Below are positions 1 to 11,164 of a stretch of DNA of 64,000 nucleotides, one piece after another. This DNA comes from Rehmannia glutinosa (Eukaryota > Streptophyta > Magnoliopsida > Lamiales > Orobanchaceae), in contig CM071928.1 in the NCBI GenBank assembly GCA_016081115.2, positions 60,333,950 through 60,397,949 on the forward strand. The letters are read 5' to 3'. Both the position numbers and the translations under genes were made by a program. The notes below the pieces were generated by a model, which worked only from the letters and a program-made list of their open reading frames with translations, was not told the origin of the DNA and ran no database searches. Numbering within the stretch: the stretch's first letter is position 1; each line of letters begins with the position of its first letter.

Positions 1-450
1 AAGCGAGGGATGAAGGAAGTGGAAGGAAGAATGAATGCCCGGTTATGAACATCTTGAAACAAAGACATGGAGGCATTCCAAGAGACGAGAGACACTTATG
101 CCATCTCGGATGTCGGGATGGAGCCACGATCGCTTGATGAGTTTAAAACGCTCGAATCACGAAGGATACTTTGCAAATATATCTATGGCTCAAGCTTGGG
201 ACTTGTCTTGGGAAAAGGGTCTCACGTTATGTGAAGAAGGCGACAGCAAAGCAGCAGACCACCTAAATGATCACTCTTGGTCACTCACTGAAAGAAGAAG
301 ACCCCAAGACAAAGACACGCCCGCAGGTAGAGGAAGAAGCGGTGGTGGAGGAAGAAGCTTGGACCCAGGCCTCCGCCCAAAAACATTGAATCGTAGATCC
401 AGGCAAGAAAGGAGGGATCTACTCGGGCTGGTCTTGACCAAGTAGTAAAT

Positions 451-660
451 TTGCAAGTGGCTAAAAGTAACGCTGAGTATGCAAAAAGAATAGAAGAAGA
501 AAACAAGAGACAAAATCAGCTATGGGAGGAAAGACAGGAAAGATTAAGAAGAGATGAAGCTGCGAGAAAGGCATATGAAAAGAAAAAGAAGGCGGTGACG
601 ATGAGAAAAAGAGAAGAAGAGAAGAAGATCTTTGAACAAGATGAAAGAAGGAGACAGTGA
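451..660 (+). pseudogene. Short charged coiled-coil-like frame in retroelement interior
   Basis: About 69 codons rich in K, E, R and Q with heptad-like spacing follow a stop in the neighbouring frame. The frame opens at TTG, not ATG, so it is not a free-standing gene. It may be the tail of a longer element protein broken by a frameshift near 445, since the frame before it (35-445) is also highly charged. I do not recognise the family. Coiled-coil segments are known in the envelope-like region after pol in SIRE-type elements, but this link is only positional. Confidence 0.3.
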
Positions 661-925
661 AGGAGATGAAGTGTTGTTGTCCACCCCTTCGTGTATTTTA
701 TTATGTAAATACATACAATGTAAGTCTTCTGAAATAAAGCTATAAATTCTTTATTTTCTGTAGACAAATATGTGCTTTGATACACCTTGTAAATAGTTGT
801 GTAAAAGAACAAGAATGTTATGATCAATAAAAGAATTGATTCTGCGCATACATTCTATGTCAATACATTATCTGTATGTATCTTTGCTATTTGCATTTTT
901 GAATGGTTTAAGTTTTGGCATCATC

Positions 926-938
926 AAAAAGGGGAAAT
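926..938 (+). promoter_or_regulatory. Polypurine tract (plus-strand primer)
   Basis: The purine run AAAAAGGGGAAA lies immediately before the TG that opens the 939-2490 LTR, where plus-strand DNA synthesis of an LTR retrotransposon is primed. The preceding CATCA context resembles SIRE/Maximus-type copia elements. Confidence 0.7.
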
Positions 939-2490
939 TGTTAGGAAATTTATTGTTTAGATTTTGATGAATGCCATGTAAAACTTAGAATAGGAAGTTG
1001 GCACCCCAATTCTTGTTGTAAAATGCATTTTAATAAATAGAGTGCCAAAAGTGAGTTAAGTCGGCCACGCCCTAACATGCAAGAAGACAACTGAAAACTA
1101 GAAGGAAGACTCATTGCGAGACAAATTGAGTATGGCAAAGAAGAGTAGACGAACTCTATCAAGAAGCGGTGAGATGCACTGAGTGGAGTATCGGTCAAGT
1201 CAACTCGAGAAAAGCCAAGTCTCAAGTTGAAGTGACAAAGAGTCATCCAATGATTGGAAGCGACTCTAAGTCACCTGGGAAAGCAAAAAATGCAAATCAA
1301 GTCGAGATAATCAGAAAAGATCCGTTGCCGCAAATCAAGAGAATTACTTAAACAAGTAATATCTCCATATCACCTTTCTCGAGTGCTCGATCCCGAGGAA
1401 GCGTGCAAAAGGAATGAACCAATGGGGAGCACTACACCGTGTCGAACTCGAAAAGGTGAAAGAACAATTCATACGAGGAAATGGCAATTCCGAGGATCAA
1501 CAAGACAAGCCAACGACTGCAAGTGACTTTCAAAAATAAGCCTATCTCTTCAACGGGCAAATTTTTGAAAGATCACTATAAAAGGCTGAGGAGTTCATTT
1601 GAGAATGAGAGACATAAGTGGGATGCAAGTTACAGACCTGAACCAAAAACGTTCAAGCAATTATTAGAAAATCTGAAACATTCTCAATCCTCAAGCTTAC
1701 ACTACGAAGAACATCAATCCAACACTCACTTGTGAAGGAAAGATAACTTCAATCAGTTGAAGAGGAAAATACTGAAAAATCAAGGGGTCTACATTCCACG
1801 AAGGATTGTAGGAAGGTTCAAGATCGAACCAAGTCTTAAGCCTTTGGAGGGCTTCGTGATCAAATCCAAAGAGCTTGAGCAAGTGAGCTATAGTAGCAAG
1901 GCAAATGCCTGAAGAAGCTAAGTCGTACGAGAAGCCACCGAGTGATCAAGGCGTCTCAGATCGAGTCCCTAAGGATCAAGTCACCGTGTGATCAAGACTT
2001 GTATCCGGACTTACCACTTTGTATACGATCATTACCTAGTGGATTCCTCCGAGTTGGAGAAGAGAGGAGTAGAAGAATTACCCCATCTTCGAACCTCTAT
2101 AAAAATTTCATTGTGTCATTAACATTTCAAGATTTTTAATTTCTCGCATCTTAATTGTTTAATTCTCAACATATTTGCTATCCACTTGATAATCTATAAG
2201 TACTAAATCAAGCAAAATCCTTGCTTAATCAAACTTAAGGGTGTTAAGTCTTCCAATGAAAACAAAACCACAATTGAGTTAATTTAAAGCCAACAATGAG
2301 TTATTCCATCAATGGCTCGGTTGAGTCTGTTGAGAGACTAACTCTACTTGATTGACTAAATTGATCGTCCATCAAGGACACAACCGTGTAGTATCAACTC
2401 TGTATGTTTAAAAGGACTAAATCGAAAATTTGGTAAGGTTTATTCAACCCCCCCTTCTAAACCTTACACTTACACCCCTTGGGACCTACA
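939..2490 (+). repeat. 3' LTR of retroelement family 1 (1552 bp)
   Basis: The repeat opens TGTTAGGAAA and closes GGGACCTACA (TG...CA). Two further copies are in the window: a solo LTR at 8706-10258 and an inverted partial copy from 62829. Candidate TATA boxes are at 1577-1584 (TATAAAAG) and 2098-2105 (TATAAAAA), and both positions recur in the other copies. Open frames inside it (for example 1481-1735) are not treated as genes. The DNA after it is gypsy interior, so this element inserted into a gypsy element. Confidence 0.85.
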
Positions 2491-3663
2491 AATTTGTATT
2501 GTTTGGATTGGGTGTTGATCATGAGTTGATTGAGCCATGAATAGATGATATTGAGCATATGGATATTGAGAACATGGTTTGATGCTTTGAATTACGTATT
2601 TGCTAGCTTGTGAGCTTTTGAGCCTTTACTGCTTTCATCATATGCAGTCTTGTTGATTTATTTTAGTGTATCATTCATGTTGTTAGAATTCTAGAACTTG
2701 CTCTGGTATCTCTGTCAAGGTCACATGTTGTTTGCGAATTGTGAAAATGATCAAAGGCCATTTTTGTTAGCCCTTCAAGCCTTTTTGCTTACCTAAGATG
2801 ATATTGAAATCCCTATTTATCCAACTTGAGCCTATTGCCTAATTTCTTGATAGCAACAATTCAAGCCTTAACTTGATATATTTGTTACCCTACACTTGAG
2901 CGTATATCATTGAGTAAAGGGATTGAATGAGGATGAATGGGTTGGAATTGAAAAGTTGGATAATTGTGCAAAATTGATTGATGGGAACAAAAAAAAGAGA
3001 AGAAAAAGAGGAAAAAAGAAAGGTTGAAAATTCATAAAAGAGTCAGAAAAAAAATTAACTTTATGATGTGAGTTTTCATTGAATGAACTTGGAGGCTAGG
3101 AATTGTAATGTGAGGTGATAATGTTTACAAAAGAAAGGGGATGGAGATAAGAAGAGTTGGTGAAAATGAGAGATGATTTGGGTAGCATATTAAGCTTTAA
3201 CGTAGATGATTTATATGCTCACCGGTCTATACGCTCAAGTTTGAGTCACTCTATCTATATTTTCTTACCCTAACCAAAGAGCATTCATTACAACCAAAGA
3301 GAGAAGTCCTTTTTGATTCACAAATTGCATACATTCTAGTGGCGGAGATATGAGACGATTTGCAGGCATATGGTAATTCTGCAACATTGAATTGAATTGA
3401 GCGTAAACACGTCCTATATTCATTTGAGATGAGAGTATACATTTGATCTTTGTGAGGCGTAATTCTTAACATTTACCATGGTTTCTTTGATGTGTGCTCT
3501 ATGTTAGATGTTTGAGGCTTGGTTGATTCGTTGCTTGACACCTATGATGAACAATACGAGTTTTATGTAGTTGTTGTGCGTCCTACTTTTCATTACTCCC
3601 AGCTATGTTTTGTCTAGTTTTTAAAAGCGCTGACCGGGACGACCAACAGTTTTAGGTTGGGGG
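2491..3663 (+). mobile_element. Gypsy-type 3' internal non-coding region
   Basis: No significant frame is present. The stretch ends in a G-rich tract (TTAGGTTGGGGG) directly before the LTR at 3664, the arrangement of the polypurine tract of Athila/Tat-type Ty3/gypsy elements, whose 3' internal region is long and non-coding. Its left side is cut by the 939-2490 LTR. Assignment to Athila/Tat rests on general look and not on a coding domain. Confidence 0.5.
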
Positions 3664-4141
3664 TGTGTTGAGTGTGAGTTTTGCATGTATTTTAGGGTAT
3701 ATTTATGGCTATAATTGTTTATAAACATGCAATAACACATATGAAATGGTATATATTCGCTCTTTGTGGAAAAAGTATTACACTTTGCTTGTTTTGTAGG
3801 AATTTAACGATATTTGGAGTGATTTTGTGACAAATACAAGCATTGTGGTCTAGAATCATCAAGAATTGAGCGATTACACCCAATTGGAAGCCAACTATAT
3901 TGAGTCTAGAGTCATAATAATGAGTCGTGTGTCAAAAGAAGCATGGATGAGCAAACAACAAGGGGATTAATCTCAAGAAACGTCCAAATACGTCTAGAAT
4001 TTCTAGCACTGGAAGGGTTAATTATTTTGGCCATAACTCTCTCTACAAAATTGATATTGAGCTGATTCAAGTGGATATGGAAAGCTAAGAGAGAGGGCTA
4101 CAACTCTTATGAAGACCATGCAAGCAAATTCGGACGTTTGG

Positions 4142-4336
4142 GTGGCGCACGGGCCGTGCGTCTACGCACGGGTAACCCATGCGCACCTGAAGGCACATGA
4201 AAGTTTTGAGCATGCCTACGGCTTCGAGCATGGGTAACCCGTGTGTGGACGCACGACCCGTGCGTGGGTCGCTGAGAATTGATTTTCCTACAGATTTCAG
4301 CACGGGTAGCCCGTGCGTGGGCGCACGACCCGTGCA
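4142..4336. repeat. GC-rich imperfect inverted/direct repeats in gypsy LTR
   Basis: Three imperfect copies of a CGCACGGGTAACCC-type motif alternate with its complement (ACCCGTGCGTGGGTCGC, GCACGACCCGTGC). This gives several possible hairpins just upstream of the LTR TATA box, in an otherwise AT-rich context. Confidence 0.6.
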
Positions 4337-4390
4337 TTTTTGCAGAAAACTCCAAAAATGACAGCAAATTGACCTAGGCTTCTAAAAGGG

Positions 4391-4398
4391 TATAAATA
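4391..4398 (+). promoter_or_regulatory. TATA box of gypsy LTR
   Basis: TATAAATA lies mid-LTR downstream of the GC-rich repeats, the expected place for the element's Pol II promoter. Confidence 0.5.
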
Positions 4399-5310
4399 TC
4401 ACTTTTTGGGGCGCACACCAGGGGAGGAAAGGCTGAGAATACACCCAAGAACACAATAAACACATCAATTTCATCAAGGAATAATCAAGGGAAGAATCGG
4501 GTCGAATCGGAGCTTGAGGATTGAAGATTAATCGAGAGATTATCCATTTCCCTAAGTTTTCTCATTCTTTGTGCTTTAATCTTTTATTTTAGCTTCTTAT
4601 GAAGATGAACAATTTGTCTATGAGTTGTTTATTTGTAATGAGTAGCTAAACATCTTGTGATTTCCGGGTTTTGGAAGTAGATTAATTGAACTCTTGTTGA
4701 ATGTTTTAATCTTAATTGTAGTTATTGTCTTGAAGCCTATTTGAGTACTTTGTTTTTATTCTTGTTTTATCATTTGGCCAATGATTTAGCATGTTTGATA
4801 TATTGATTCATAATTCGAGAGATGAGTTTCAATATTAGATCTTGAGTACTTGACATGAATATTTGCATAATCGAGAGGTTTGTGAATATTTGTGAGGATA
4901 TTTGATCTTTTGTGCATTTAGGAGTTGTGTATCTTATGTTGAGTAGAAATGCTAGCATAGATATTTCAATCTATGTTTTATATACATCTCGAGAGGGGGG
5001 ATAAAACATATATGTGATCGTCTTATAGGTGTATTGATAATAACTTTGGCTTTGATTAAATCGGAAAACAAGAGGAATATTAATTAAAACCATAACCCGG
5101 GAATACATTTCATTCCCTTGATAATTCCATTATTATTTTCATCTTGTGTTTTTGTGGTTATTCTTGTCTTAACCTCCACAACAATCATCCAACTACGATC
5201 GTCTAAATAAAAATAAGACTATTTTAGTTCAATACTTAGCGCACTAATTTATTAGTCTCTGTGGATACGACCTTGCTTACCCTATTCTATAAACTACACC
5301 GTACACTTGT

Positions 5311-8222
5311 GGTGAAGCTAAAAATAAGGCGAACAGATGGCAGCCATAAATTGATCTCTGATGTTTATTATGTGCCTAAATTGAAAAGTAATATTTTGAG
5401 TTTGGGTCAATTTCTTGAAAATGGGTATGGAATTCTCATGAAAGACAATTGTCTTTGGCTACGAGATCAGAACACCAATTTGCTTGCTAAAGTGGTTATG
5501 TCAAAGAACAGGATGTTCAAATTGAACATGGAATCAATTGATGCAAAGTGTTTGGAGGCTAATGTGCAATATGTAGCATGGCAATGGCACATGAGATTTG
5601 GGCATTTGAATTTTGGAGCTCTTAAAGCGATGGGAGAAAATAATATGGTGAGAGGGATGCCTTCGATTAACCATCTCAATCATTTATGTGAAGCATGTCT
5701 TGTTGGAAAACATACAAGAAAGAGTTTTCCAAAAGAAGCAACATGGAGAGCGACCAAGCCGCTTGAACTTGTGCATACGGATGTGTGTGGACCAATTAAT
5801 CCACAATCACTTGGTAAGAGTAAATATTTTATACTCTTTATTGATGATTTCGGTCGAAAGACTTGGGTTTACTTTCTGAAGCAAAAATTGGAAGCCTTTG
5901 CTACTTTCAAGAATTTCAAGACACTTGTTGAAAAAGAAAGTGGCTACGAAATCAAAGCTTTGAGATCCAATAGAGGAGGAGAATTCACTTCAAGTGAATT
6001 CAATGAGTTTTGTGCAACTCATGGAATTCGTCGTCCTATGACAGTTCCTAGATCGCCACAACAGAACGTGGTCGTCGAGAGGAAGAATAGAATAACTTTT
6101 AACATGGCCAGATGTATGCTCAAAGCCAAAAATATGCCGAAGGAGTTGTGGGCTGAAGCTGTATCATGCGCGGTGTATTTGTCAAATCGTTCACCGATGA
6201 TGAATATCAAAAATCAAACACCTCAAGAAGCATGGAACGGAAAGAAGCTGAATGTCAATCATTTGCGAGTATTTGGAAGCATTGCTTATGTTCAAGTTCC
6301 CCACCAAGAGAGATCCAAACTTGATGATCGAAGTGCCAAACACTTGTTTGTTGGATATGATTATCATTCAAAAGGTTACCGGTTGTTCAACTCGAACAAT
6401 GGCAAAGTTGTGATAAGTCATGATGTTGAGTTTGATGAAGAAGCCACGTGGAATTGGGAAGCCAAAGAAGAAAAGTCTTATGATTTTCTTCCTTATTTTG
6501 GAAAACAAGATGATTTGGAACTTGAACAGAATTCTACACCACTTCCTTCTCCAATTCCATCACCTACTCATGGAGAAAGTTCAAGTAAAAGGCCACTAAA
6601 AATGAGAAGTCTTTATGACATATATGAAAGATCTCATGAAGTTTCTCTTGACAATGATGAATTGTATTGTCTTCTTGCAGATAGTGAGCCTCTAACCTTT
6701 GATGAAGCAAGACATGACAAACGATGGAGAAAAGCCATGGATGAAGAGATTAATTCAATTGAGAAAAACCATACTTGGGAATTAACCACTCTTTCCAAGG
6801 GTCATGACGCTATTGGCGTCAAATGGGTGTACAAGGTAAAGAAGAATGCTAAAGGGGAAGTAGAGAAATACAAAGTGAGACTTGTAGTCAAGGGCTACAA
6901 GCAAAAACATGGAGTTAACTACGATGAAGTTTTTGCACCGGTTGCCCGCATGGAAACTATTTGTTTAGTAATCTCTTTGGCGGCTCAAATGAAGTGGAAA
7001 ATCTATCAACTCGATGTTAAATCAGCTTTCTTAAATGGCTATCTTGAAGAAGATGTTTATGTTGAGCAGCCTTTGGGTATGTCTTAGATGGACATGAAGA
7101 CAAAGTCTTGAGATTGAAAAAGGTTTTATACGGTTTAAAGCAAGCCCCGCGAGCGTGGAATAGCCACATCAACAAATATTTTCAAGAGAACGGGTTTGTT
7201 CGTTGTCCTAATGAATATGCTCTTTACATCAAAGTTTATCATAATGGCGATGTATTGCTTGTTTGTCTTTATGTTGATGATCTAATATTTACCGGTAATA
7301 ATCCGAGATTATTTGACGAGTTCAAGAAAGTGATGTCTTTTGAATTTGATACGACTGATTTAGGCCTCATGTCATATTACTTGGGCCTAGGGTGAAACAA
7401 ATTGGAGGAAGGTATATTTCTTTCTCAAACTGGTTATGCAAAAGAAATTTTGAAGAAGTTTAATATGATTGATTGCAATCCTATGAACACACCTATGGAG
7501 ACTGGTTTGAAGCTATCCAAGTTTGGGGATGAAGAAAAAGAAAATCCGACTTTGTTTAAAAGTCTTGTAAGAAGTTTGAGATATTTGACATGTACAAGGC
7601 CGAATATAATTTATGCAGTTGGGGTAGTGAGTCGTTTCATGGAAACTCCTACTTCTACCCATATGAAAGTTGCTAAGAGGATTCTTCGCTACCTAAAAGG
7701 CAGGCTTGATTTTGGTTGTTTTATACTTCATCTGATGATTTTACACTTAAAGGATTCTGTGATAGTGATTTTGCTGGAGATATTCAAGATAGAAAAAGCA
7801 CGTCCGATTTTGTATTTTTCATTGGTGATTGTGCTATTTCTTGGTGTTCGAAGAAATAACCTATTGTGACATTGTCAACTTGTGAGTCAGAATATGTAGC
7901 TACAACTTCGTGTACTTGTCACGCTATATGGCTAAGGAAATTGTTGAAGGAGCTTCACTTATCTCAAGTAGAAGCTACATAAATTTGCATTGATAACAAG
8001 TTGGCACAAGCACTTGCCAAGAACCCGGTGTTCCATGATCAAAGCAAGCATATCGATACGAGGTACCATTTCATTAGAGAATGCATTGCGAACAAAGAAG
8101 TGGAACTCAAGTTTGTGAAGACTCAAGATCAAGTTGCCGATATCTTCACAAAACCGCAGAAGTTTGAAGATTTTCGAAGACTAAGGGCAAGACTTGGAGT
8201 GAAGAAGGGATTTCTAAATTAA
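5311..8222 (+). pseudogene. Tork-type Ty1/copia pol remnant (protease end, integrase, RT, RNase H)
   Basis: In order: the end of the protease region, a GAG-pre-integrase HHCC module (H110, H115, C143, C146 of the 5261-7087 frame), the integrase core (D174 and E273), the GKKLN and VFGS linker typical of Tork elements, RT (QLDVKSAFLNG, then YVDDLIF near 7270) and RNase H ending in ADIFTKP near 8145. The second integrase aspartate is replaced: SNRGGEF instead of the usual SDRGGEF, codon AAT at 5969-5971. A stop at 7085-7087, frame changes near 7090, 7395 and 7718, and a stop near 7980 split pol into at least four frames. The 5' part (LTR, gag) is missing because the gypsy LTR replaces it. It is not functional. 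Confidence 0.9.
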
Positions 8223-8233
8223 AGGGAGGATTT

Positions 8234-8545
8234 TGTTAGTAATAATTTAGAATTTCCAGATTATGTCTTTGCATAAGGCGTGGGCACGCCTTATTAGTTG
8301 ACTGCAACTTTTAAGTTCATGAATCTGGAGTTAATGTAGAAGCATGGAGAATGTTCTAGATTGGTTGAGGTGCATGTAGATGGATAAGTCCATTGGTTTA
8401 CTACATTAAATTAGATAGTTTGAAGGGTCTTTTATGCATCTATAAATACCCATTTGTACTTAGAATTTTGCAAGACATCAAGTTAATAAAATTCCTCTTC
8501 CTCCTAAAATTGTCTTCTACTTTTATATAGTTCATTTTTCTAACA
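8234..8545 (+). repeat. 3' LTR of the Tork element (312 bp)
   Basis: A purine tract (AAAGGGAGGA, 8221-8230) follows the pol remnant. The repeat then opens TGTTAG and closes CTAACA, a 6-bp terminal inverted repeat. A TATA-like TATAAATA is near 8440. No second copy is in the window, so the boundary rests on the tract and the terminal inverted repeat. Confidence 0.75.
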
Positions 8546-8705
8546 AAAACTTGGACTTTATTAGAAATATTTACTTGGAGTGTTCTCCGATTTTAAACAA
8601 GATCGCTTTTTATTTAATATGCTAATTTTATTCTTCATCATTGTGTATCCATTAGATAAAGACTTCTAAGATTTTTTTTTTTTGATTGAATACCATTTTC
8701 CAAGC

Positions 8706-10258
8706 TGTTGGGAAATTATTTTGTAGATTTTGATGAATGCCATATAAAACTTAACTAGGAAGTTGGCACCCCATTTTTGTTGTAAATTGCATTGTAATAG
8801 ATAGGGCTGGTCGAGCTGAGTTAAGTCAGCTATGCCTGAACATGCAAGAAGACAACTGGAAACTAGAAGGAAGACTCCGTTGTGAGGCAAATGAGTATGG
8901 CAAAGAAGAAGATAGAACTCGATCAAGGTGCGGTGAGTGAAGTATCACCAAATCAACTCAAGATAGCCAAGTCTCAAGTTGAAGTGACGGAAGAGTCATC
9001 CAATGATTGGAAGTCGACTCAAGTCACCTGGGAAGGCAAGGAAATGCGAATCAAGTCGAGATAATCGAAAGAGATTCGTTGCCGAGAAATCAAGAGAATT
9101 ACTTAAACAAGTAATACTTCCATACTACCTTTCTTAAAGTGCACGAGTCCCGTGCGTGCAAAAGGAATAAACCAATGGGAAGCACTTTGCACTGTGTCGA
9201 GATCTCTTTAAAGTCAAGGATCATGTATACGAGGAAATGTCAATTCCAAGAATCGCAACAAGACAAGCCAACGACCATAAATGACTTTAAAAAACAAGCC
9301 TATCTCTTCAACGGGCAGATTTTTGAAAGACCACTATAAAAGGTCGAGGAGTTTATTTGAGAAAAGGTTACCTTGACCATCCGAGAATTGAATACAAGCA
9401 AGAAAGAAACATTTGTAACCCGCAACATTCTCAAGTTATTGAATGCTCAATCCTCAAGCCTACATTACGAAGGAAATCAATCCTACACTCACCGTGAAGG
9501 AAAGACGACTTCAATCAGTTGAAGATGAAACATTTAAAAAATCAAGGGGTCTACATTCCACGAAGGATTGTAGGAAGGTTCAAGTCGAACCAGGCTTAAG
9601 TTATTTGGAGGGCTTCGTGATCAAATCCAAGGAACTTGAGCAAGTGGTCAGTAGTAGCAAGCAAAACGCCTGAAGAAGGCTCGAGTCGTATGAGAAGCCA
9701 CTGTGACCAAGGCATCTCCACACCGAGTCCCAAAGGATCAAGTCACCGTGTGATCAAGACTTGTATCCGGGTACCGTTAACCACTCGTATATTGATCAAT
9801 ACTTAGTGGATTCCTCCAGGAGTTGGAGAAGAGAGGAGTATAAGAATTACCCATCTTGAACCTCTATAAAAACTTATTGTGTTATTTACATTTCAAGACT
9901 TTAATTTACGCATATTACACTTATATCTCACGATAAATTTGCGATCAATTGATAATCGACAAAGTGCTAAAACCAAGTATTGAAACAAACTTAAACCAAA
10001 ATCAAGGGTGTTAAGTCTTCCGAAAAAACATATCACGCTCAAGTTAAGTCTTTAGTCAAAACAAATTGAGTTATTCTATCAACAAACTCGAGTCCGAGTC
10101 GTTGAGTGACTAACTCACTGATTAACTAACTTAGTCCCCATCAAGGACTTAGTCGTGTAGTATTAACTTTGAATATTTAAAAGGACTAAATTTGAAAAGT
10201 TGGTAAGGTTTATTCACCCCCTTCTAAACCTTACACTCACACCCCCTTGGGACCTACA
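8706..10258 (+). mobile_element. Solo LTR of retroelement family 1
   Basis: This 1553-bp copy of the 939-2490 LTR opens TGTTGGGAAA and ends GACCTACA. It is flanked by perfect 5-bp target duplications CAAGC (8701-8705 and 10259-10263), with no internal region. That pattern marks a solo LTR left by unequal recombination between the two LTRs of one insertion. TATA-like elements occur near 9335 and 9866. Confidence 0.93.
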
Positions 10259-10263
10259 CAAGC

Positions 10264-10433
10264 CGACTTAGCAACGGCAGTCGAGATGGCTAAATGTAGG
10301 AAATATGAAACAGAAATTTCCATTTTTTTGTTCCACTCCTATTTGTAACCTTTTAATTTTGCAACTTGAGAGAAAAAATGTTTCCTCAAGAAGGGATGGA
10401 GTAACTGGATCGAGGTAATTATTGTTTACTAAA
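10264..10433. other. Short unassigned spacer
   Basis: Unique-looking sequence between a solo LTR and a hAT-like element. No gene, RNA or repeat was recognised. Confidence 0.4.
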
Positions 10434-10441
10434 GACACAAA

Positions 10442-11156
10442 TAGGGTTGTAAATGAACAAAGCAAACAACTCGGGAATAAGCTTGGATAACATTCGTTTA
10501 TTTAGTTAACGAGTATATCATGAACAAATTTTATGGCTCGTCTAATAAACGAACAGAGCTTGAACAATTGTATACTCGTGAACAAACTCGTTTAGTAATC
10601 ATTTATAAAATGTTCATGAACAAGCTCGTTTAGTAATCGTTTATAAAATATTCATGAACAAGCTCGTTTAGTAATCGTTTATAAAATATTCATGAACAAG
10701 CTCACATAGCTTAATTTAAAATTGAAATTATCCCTATAAGTTAAATATAAATATTGAAAAGTTACACATATGTGATTCTTATAATATAATCTACAATTTT
10801 ATATAATATAAAAAAGATTTAAATTATAATGAAAAAAATTAATCATTAATATTTAAATTAAAGTTGAATTTATTCAAGAACATGTAATGAACACGAACGC
10901 ATCAAAGGCAATTTTGTTTGTTTATTTGTTGTTCGCAAATAAAATTATTCAGGGTTCATGATCACGCAATAATGAACACAAACTTGAATACGAACGTGTT
11001 CACGAACATGTTCAGTAATAAATTCAAACACTATAAAATTTTATCAAACGAATACGAGCGAATCTGAAGAAAGGTCGGCTCGAGCTAGTACAACATTAAA
11101 TGAACATTTGACAAACAACCTAAAGCTCAGCTCGGATTGGAACGTTTACACCCCTA
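10442..11156. mobile_element. hAT-like non-autonomous element A
   Basis: The ends are TAGGGTTGTAAATGAAC and GTTTACACCCCTA, terminal inverted repeats of the TAGGGGTGTAAA type. The flanks are 8-bp near-duplications GACACAAA (10434-10441) and GACACAAG (11157-11164), 7 of 8 matching, the length made by hAT transposases. It has no coding capacity. The ends carry GAGC/GCTCG-rich subterminal motifs and the middle is AT-rich. A 38-bp unit is repeated three times inside it. Confidence 0.75.
10587..10702 (+). repeat. Three 38-bp tandem repeats in element A
   Basis: Units begin at 10591, 10629 and 10667, each reading TTTAGTAATCG/ATTTATAAAAT and then TTCATGAACAAGCTCG with one or two changes. Confidence 0.85.
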
Positions 11157-11164
11157 GACACAAG

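Larger units (their letters stand above)
1..938 (+). mobile_element. Internal 3' part of an LTR retroelement, left end outside window
   Basis: This stretch ends in a polypurine tract directly abutting a TG-starting LTR at 939, so it is the 3' internal region of a retroelement entering from the left. It has no recognisable gag, protease, integrase or RT motif. It carries a G/R-rich frame (about 35-445), a lysine/glutamate-rich coiled-coil-like frame (about 451-660) and then an AT-rich stretch with AATAAA-type signals (near 733 and 825). The element may be a SIRE-like copia with a divergent post-pol region, or a non-autonomous relative; the sequence does not decide. Confidence 0.6.
3664..5310 (+). 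repeat. 3' LTR of a Ty3/gypsy (Athila/Tat-like) element
   Basis: The LTR begins TGTGTTGAGTG after a G-rich polypurine tract. It contains a TATA box and ends in a U5-like sequence (CTGTGGATACGACC, then ACACCGTACACTTGTGG) typical of plant Athila/Tat LTR ends. The exact 3' base is uncertain by about 10 bp because no clean CA terminus is visible. Copia protease-end coding sequence starts immediately after it, so the gypsy element seems to have inserted into the Tork element described next. Confidence 0.65.

Noticed and set aside
1481..1735. 84-codon frame inside the family-1 LTR, similar frames at 9139-9339 and 63960-63676
   Set aside because: The frames lie across the LTR promoter region, differ in start and end between copies, and look similar only because the LTR DNA is shared.
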